The notes under the pieces are model-generated. The model was not told where the DNA came from and searched no databases. It was given only the letters and a program-made list of their open reading frames with translations. The translations under genes and the position numbers were made by a program. This document shows positions 5,776 through 8,773 of a DNA stretch of 8,773 nt, piece after piece. Source of the DNA: an uncultured Holophagaceae bacterium (GTDB lineage: Bacteria > Acidobacteriota > Holophagae > Holophagales > Holophagaceae); contig CAITBU010000089.1 in NCBI GenBank assembly GCA_903890595.1, positions 1 to 8,773 of the forward strand, in the 5' to 3' direction. How positions within the stretch are numbered: the first letter of the stretch is position 1; each line of letters begins with the position of its first letter.

Positions 5776-5847
5776 GGGGGCCTCTGGCGACGGGGGGGTC
5801 TGGTGTATGGACCGAGCAACGTTGGCCAAGGTTGAACCTGGACGGGC

Positions 5848-7932
5848 TCAGCTGATCTCCGCCAGCTTCAGGCGGGTCTGCTCCCGCTTCAGCCAGTCGG
5901 ACTGGGCATCGCTGAGGCCGTGGGCCAGGGTACGGTCAGCGGCCTCGCGGCAGCGCAGGAGCAGGGACCGGTCCCGCACCAGATCCGCTACCTGGAAGCG
6001 CGGCAGGCCCGCCTGCTTGACCCCGAAGAACTCGCCGGGGCCGCGCAGCTCCAGGTCGCGCTGGGCGATGCGGAAGCCGTCCTGGGTCTCCACCAGGGTG
6101 TGCAGGCGCTCGGTCTCAGAGCCGCTGAGCATGAGGAAGTGGCTGGCCCGGGTGCCCCGCCCCACCCGGCCCCGCAGCTGATGGAGCTGGCTGAGGCCGA
6201 AGCGCTCGGCGTGGTCCACCACCATCACCGTGGCATTGGGCACATCCACCCCCACCTCGATCACCGTGGTGGCCAGCAGGATGCCGGCCTCGCCCCGCAC
6301 AAAGCGGCCCATGCGGGCGGCCATCTCGTCGGCCTTGAGCCGGCCATGGACGACCTCCAGCCCAACGTCCGGGAAGATGGCCCGCAGCAGGGCCTCCATG
6401 GCCTGGATGTCCCGCAGCGGCACCTTGCCTTCGTCCGAGGGGTCGATGCTGGGGCTCACCACGAAGGCCTGGTGGCCCTGGGCCAGCTCCCCCCGCATGC
6501 GCTCCCAGGCCCGCTCGGCGAGCTCGGGCTTGTGCAGCCGGGTGGTGATGGGCTGGCGGCCCGGGGGCAGCTCGTCCAGGACGCTCTGGTCCAGGTCCCC
6601 GAACACCGCCAGGGCCAGGGAGCGCGGGATGGGCGTGGCGCTCATGACCAGCCAGTGGGGGTCCCCGCCCTTCTCCTTGAGGGCCTCCCGCTGCTTGACG
6701 CCGAACCGGTGCTGCTCGTCCACCACCACCAGCTGCAGCTGCTGGAAAGTGACTGCCTCCTGAAACAGGGCGTGGGTCCCCACCACGTAGCGGGCTTCCC
6801 CGCTCGCAATGCGGGCCAGGGCCGCCCGCTTCTCGGCGGCCTTCATGCCGCCCAGCAGCAGCTGCAGCGCATCACCCTCCTTGCCCAGGATGCGCCGGAA
6901 GCTCTCCGCATGTTGGCGGGCCAGGACCTCCGTCGGTGCCAGCAGGGCCCCCTGGCCACCGGTCTCGGCCACCATGGCCATGGAGAGCAGTGCCACCAGG
7001 GTCTTGCCGCTGCCCACATCGCCCTGGAGGAGACGGTTCATCACCCGGCCTGAGGTGAGGTCCTGGACGATCTCGCGGAAGGCCTTGCGCTGGGCGCCCG
7101 TGAGGCGGAAGGGCAGGAAGCTGTGGAGGCGCTCCCGCAGCTCCGCCGAGGTGGTCACCACCCGCCCCTTGCGTCGCATCCGACCTGCCCGCCGCATGGC
7201 CACTCCCAGAGCGAAGGCAAACAGCTCCTCGGAGGCCAGGCGGTGGTGAGCAGGCGTGCGGCCCTCCTCCAAGGCCAGGGCGTCACTGTCGTCCGGGGGG
7301 TCGTGCAACAAGCGCAGGGCGCTGAGGGCATCCGGGAGATCCTTGGCCAGCTCGATGGGCAGCCAGTCCTCCGGTGGATGGGCGCGCCCCAGGGCCTCGG
7401 CCACCAGGGCCTGGCGGGCCCGACCCGGCAGGGGGCCCATGCGCCGGTAGAGGGGGAGGAAGCGGCGGACCCAGCCGGTGTCACCGGCGGCGTCCATCAC
7501 CTCGAACTGGGGGGACCGCAGCTCCAGTCCGTGGCGGCCCACGGAGAGCGCCCCGAAGACCAGCAGACGATCCCCCACCTTGAGGGTGCGCCCCAGGTAG
7601 GGCTGGTTGAACCAGATGAGGCGGAGGGACCCCGTGCCGTCCTCCAGCAGGGCCTCCGTAAGGGTCATGTGCTGCACCCGGGTGGTGCTCTGCCGCACGT
7701 CCTGGAGGGTGCCGAGGACGGTGACGATGCCCGGATCGGCGGGCTCCATCCCCCGCAGGGCCAGGCTGCCCAGGGACCGCAGGCTGCCCCGGTCCACGTA
7801 GCGGTAGGGCAGGCTCCAGAGCAGGTCGCGGAGGCTCTCGATGCCCGCCTCCTGCAGGGCCGCAGCCCGGGCGGGCCCCAAGCCACGGAGGACCGTGACC
7901 TTCGAGACCAGCGGAAGGGGAGCCAGGGACAT
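5848..7932 (-). CDS. recG: ATP-dependent DNA helicase RecG
   Basis: This branched-DNA translocase regresses stalled forks and processes Holliday and R-loop structures. The 694-residue length is normal. An N-terminal helical part with the helix-hairpin-like VLRGLGPARAAALQEAGI (14-31) is followed by the wedge OB-fold (about 65-150). The superfamily 2 motor follows: Q-type FRLTGAQRKAF (275-285), Walker A GDVGSGKT (304-311), APTEVLARQ (332-340), DEQHRFG (405-411), MSATPIPRSLA (430-440), VVSPSID (491-497), VVHGRLKADE (527-536), TTVIEVGVDVPNA (555-567) and QLRGRVGRG (585-593). The C-terminal GPGEFFGVKQAGLPRF (631-646) is the RecG translocation region. The ATG at 7932 has GAGG very close to it. The gene diverges from the unknown membrane-protein gene across a 190-base gap. 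Confidence 0.98.
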   Translation of the reverse strand: MSLAPLPLVSKVTVLRGLGPARAAALQEAGIESLRDLLWSLPYRYVDRGSLRSLGSLALRGMEPADPGIVTVLGTLQDVRQSTTRVQHMTLTEALLEDGTGSLRLIWFNQPYLGRTLKVGDRLLVFGALSVGRHGLELRSPQFEVMDAAGDTGWVRRFLPLYRRMGPLPGRARQALVAEALGRAHPPEDWLPIELAKDLPDALSALRLLHDPPDDSDALALEEGRTPAHHRLASEELFAFALGVAMRRAGRMRRKGRVVTTSAELRERLHSFLPFRLTGAQRKAFREIVQDLTSGRVMNRLLQGDVGSGKTLVALLSMAMVAETGGQGALLAPTEVLARQHAESFRRILGKEGDALQLLLGGMKAAEKRAALARIASGEARYVVGTHALFQEAVTFQQLQLVVVDEQHRFGVKQREALKEKGGDPHWLVMSATPIPRSLALAVFGDLDQSVLDELPPGRQPITTRLHKPELAERAWERMRGELAQGHQAFVVSPSIDPSDEGKVPLRDIQAMEALLRAIFPDVGLEVVHGRLKADEMAARMGRFVRGEAGILLATTVIEVGVDVPNATVMVVDHAERFGLSQLHQLRGRVGRGTRASHFLMLSGSETERLHTLVETQDGFRIAQRDLELRGPGEFFGVKQAGLPRFQVADLVRDRSLLLRCREAADRTLAHGLSDAQSDWLKREQTRLKLAEIS

Positions 7933-8066
7933 GCCTCAGCCTAGATCGCCGGAGCCCGGACCGGAACACCTGGCTAGCCGGGGGCCTCAGAAAGAATGAA
8001 CAGAAACGCAAAGGACTGCGGAGGAGCGCTGGGACAAGACTCTGTTTGTTCAGGTTATTGTCTAGG

Positions 8067-8094
8067 TTTACATCTATACAATTATTTATATTAT
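8067..8094 (+). promoter_or_regulatory. Near-consensus sigma-70 promoter in an AT-rich island
   Basis: TTTACA (8067-8072, 5 of 6 to TTGACA) and TATTAT (8089-8094, 5 of 6 to TATAAT) are separated by 16 bases. They lie in a stretch of about 80 bases (8040-8120) that is strikingly AT-rich in this GC-rich window. Transcription would start near 8101 and run into the small membrane-protein gene. The same island must also contain, or lie beside, the leftward promoter of recG, for which no clear -35/-10 pair was found. Bases 7933-8040 otherwise hold nothing recognisable. Confidence 0.68.
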
Positions 8095-8167
8095 TGAATT
8101 TATAAAATTTTTCCGAAGGATATTGGGTGCCCTGGGACTGGCCCCGGGCTATGCCCATGGAGCAGCC

Positions 8168-8665
8168 ATGCCGGTCCTTCCAGTTTCGGTTCCGGCCCAG
8201 GTGGTGTCTGCCCCCGTTCTGCCACCGCCCGCCGGTCTATACCTGGCGCCGCCGCTGGCCTCTCAACCCAGCCCAGCCCCCTCTTGGAACCACACCGATA
8301 CAGCCCTGGAGGCGGTCTTCTGGACCACCTTTGCTGTGGACTGGTTGCAGACCCTGGAGGTGGCCCGCCACCCGCAGTGGTGCATCTCCATCCCCTACTC
8401 CCAGGAGCTGACCTCGAGCGGCTGCGTGGTGACCAGGCCAGCCCAGGTGGTCCATCCCGAGCGCTATACCGAACACAACCCCCTGCTGGGCCGCCACCCC
8501 AGCGCCCGCAAAGTAAATGCCTACTTCCTGGCCACGGGCCTGACCTACTACGTGGTCACCCGGAAGCTCTCCACACGCTGGCGCCGGGGGGTCACCCTGA
8601 CGGCCATCACCCTGGAGGTCCTCGCCGTGAATGGCAACATCCAGGCTGGTATTCGTATCCGATAG
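8168..8665 (+). CDS. Small membrane protein of unrecognised family
   Basis: From the ATG at 8168, which has GGAG at 8159-8162, the product has 165 residues. A TTG at 8123 would add 15 residues and sits only two bases after an AAGGA, so it is less likely. Visible parts are a Pro/Ala-rich N-terminal 40 residues that may hold a weak signal sequence, a hydrophobic segment (46-62) leading to VDWLQTLEVARHP (57-69), a loop with two cysteines (72 and 86), the motif ERYTEHNPLLGRHPS (98-112), then hydrophobic segments at 114-131 and 141-157 joined by a basic turn (132-140). The E-x-N-P-x-L-G-x-x-P-S type motif suggests a conserved family, but I cannot name it. A near-consensus promoter precedes the gene and it converges on the PLP enzyme with a gap of seven bases. 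Function is not known. Confidence 0.78.
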   Translation: MPVLPVSVPAQVVSAPVLPPPAGLYLAPPLASQPSPAPSWNHTDTALEAVFWTTFAVDWLQTLEVARHPQWCISIPYSQELTSSGCVVTRPAQVVHPERYTEHNPLLGRHPSARKVNAYFLATGLTYYVVTRKLSTRWRRGVTLTAITLEVLAVNGNIQAGIRIR

Positions 8666-8672
8666 GTGGTCC

Positions 8673-8773
8673 TCAGACGTGGCTGGCGCAGCGGGCCATG
8701 GCTTTGACGAGGGCCTGCTCCAGGTCGGCCCAGAGGTCGTCGGGGCTCTCGAGGCCCACAGAGAGGCGCAGGA
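8673..8773 (-). CDS. C-terminus of a PLP-dependent trans-sulfuration enzyme (partial)
   Basis: Only the last 33 codons are inside the window. Reading leftward from the right edge, the frame gives LRLSVGLESPDDLWADLEQA and then LVKAMARCASHV before a TGA at 8675-8673. The segment RLSVGLE(S/D)xxDLxxDLEQAL is the hallmark C-terminal end of the Cys/Met metabolism PLP enzyme family, which includes cystathionine gamma-synthase, cystathionine lyases, methionine gamma-lyase and O-acetylhomoserine sulfhydrylase. Which member it is cannot be told from this piece. The Arg at residue 2 of the fragment corresponds to the position that binds the substrate carboxylate in the family. The rest lies beyond the right edge. 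Confidence 0.85.
   Translation of the reverse strand, partial: LRLSVGLESPDDLWADLEQALVKAMARCASHV

Noticed and set aside
5829..5839. Small palindrome AGGTT-G-AACCT between recG and the SET gene
   Set aside because: A five-pair stem with a one-base loop cannot form a stable RNA hairpin and has no T-run. It is too short to support as an operator.
7481..8158. Minus-strand open frame extending upstream of recG through the AT-rich island
   Set aside because: It is out of frame with RecG, and its N-terminal part translates AT-rich intergenic DNA into an Asn-rich low-complexity string; the remainder is a shadow of recG.

Overview
The window is GC-rich, densely coded bacterial chromosome. The gene content fits a motile, Gram-negative (two-membrane) bacterium: a flagellar rod-type protein behind a sigma-28-like promoter, exported envelope proteins, D-Ala-D-Ala ligase and RecG. 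My tentative placement is Acidobacteriota (Holophaga/Geothrix-like). This rests on overall gene style only and is low confidence. No insertion sequence, prophage, CRISPR array, rRNA or tRNA is visible.

Left region (1-3548, all minus strand, transcribed right to left). A short FlgC-like rod protein comes first. Next is an exported PDZ/S41-peptidase-fold protein whose whole catalytic triad appears to be replaced, then a membrane-anchored divergent polysaccharide deacetylase (YibQ type) that overlaps it by one base. The fluoride channel CrcB/FluC and a DUF190 protein follow. A likely intrinsic terminator (126-146) closes the run. The S41/YibQ pair recalls the ctpA-yibQ neighbourhood of proteobacteria, which is linked to cell-wall remodelling; CrcB and DUF190 are a known pair that appears to be appended here.

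Middle region (3581-5245). D-Ala-D-Ala ligase (minus) and phosphopantetheine adenylyltransferase CoaD (plus) diverge from a gap of about 93 bp. The 3' end of ddl carries the -35 part of the sigma-28-like promoter of the rod gene.

Right region (5251-8773). RecG (minus) is followed on the same strand by a small SET-domain protein with a complete post-SET zinc motif. Upstream of recG lies an AT-rich island (about 8040-8120) with a near-consensus sigma-70 promoter that points the other way, into an unrecognised small membrane protein. The last 101 bases hold the C-terminus of a PLP-dependent trans-sulfuration-type enzyme entering from the right.

The observations most worth a second look are the triad-less S41 protein beside an apparently intact YibQ-type deacetylase, the sigma-28-like promoter with an almost leaderless orphan rod gene, the bacterial SET protein, the unknown membrane protein behind the AT-rich promoter, and two palindromic intergenic repeats (51-120 and 3136-3232).
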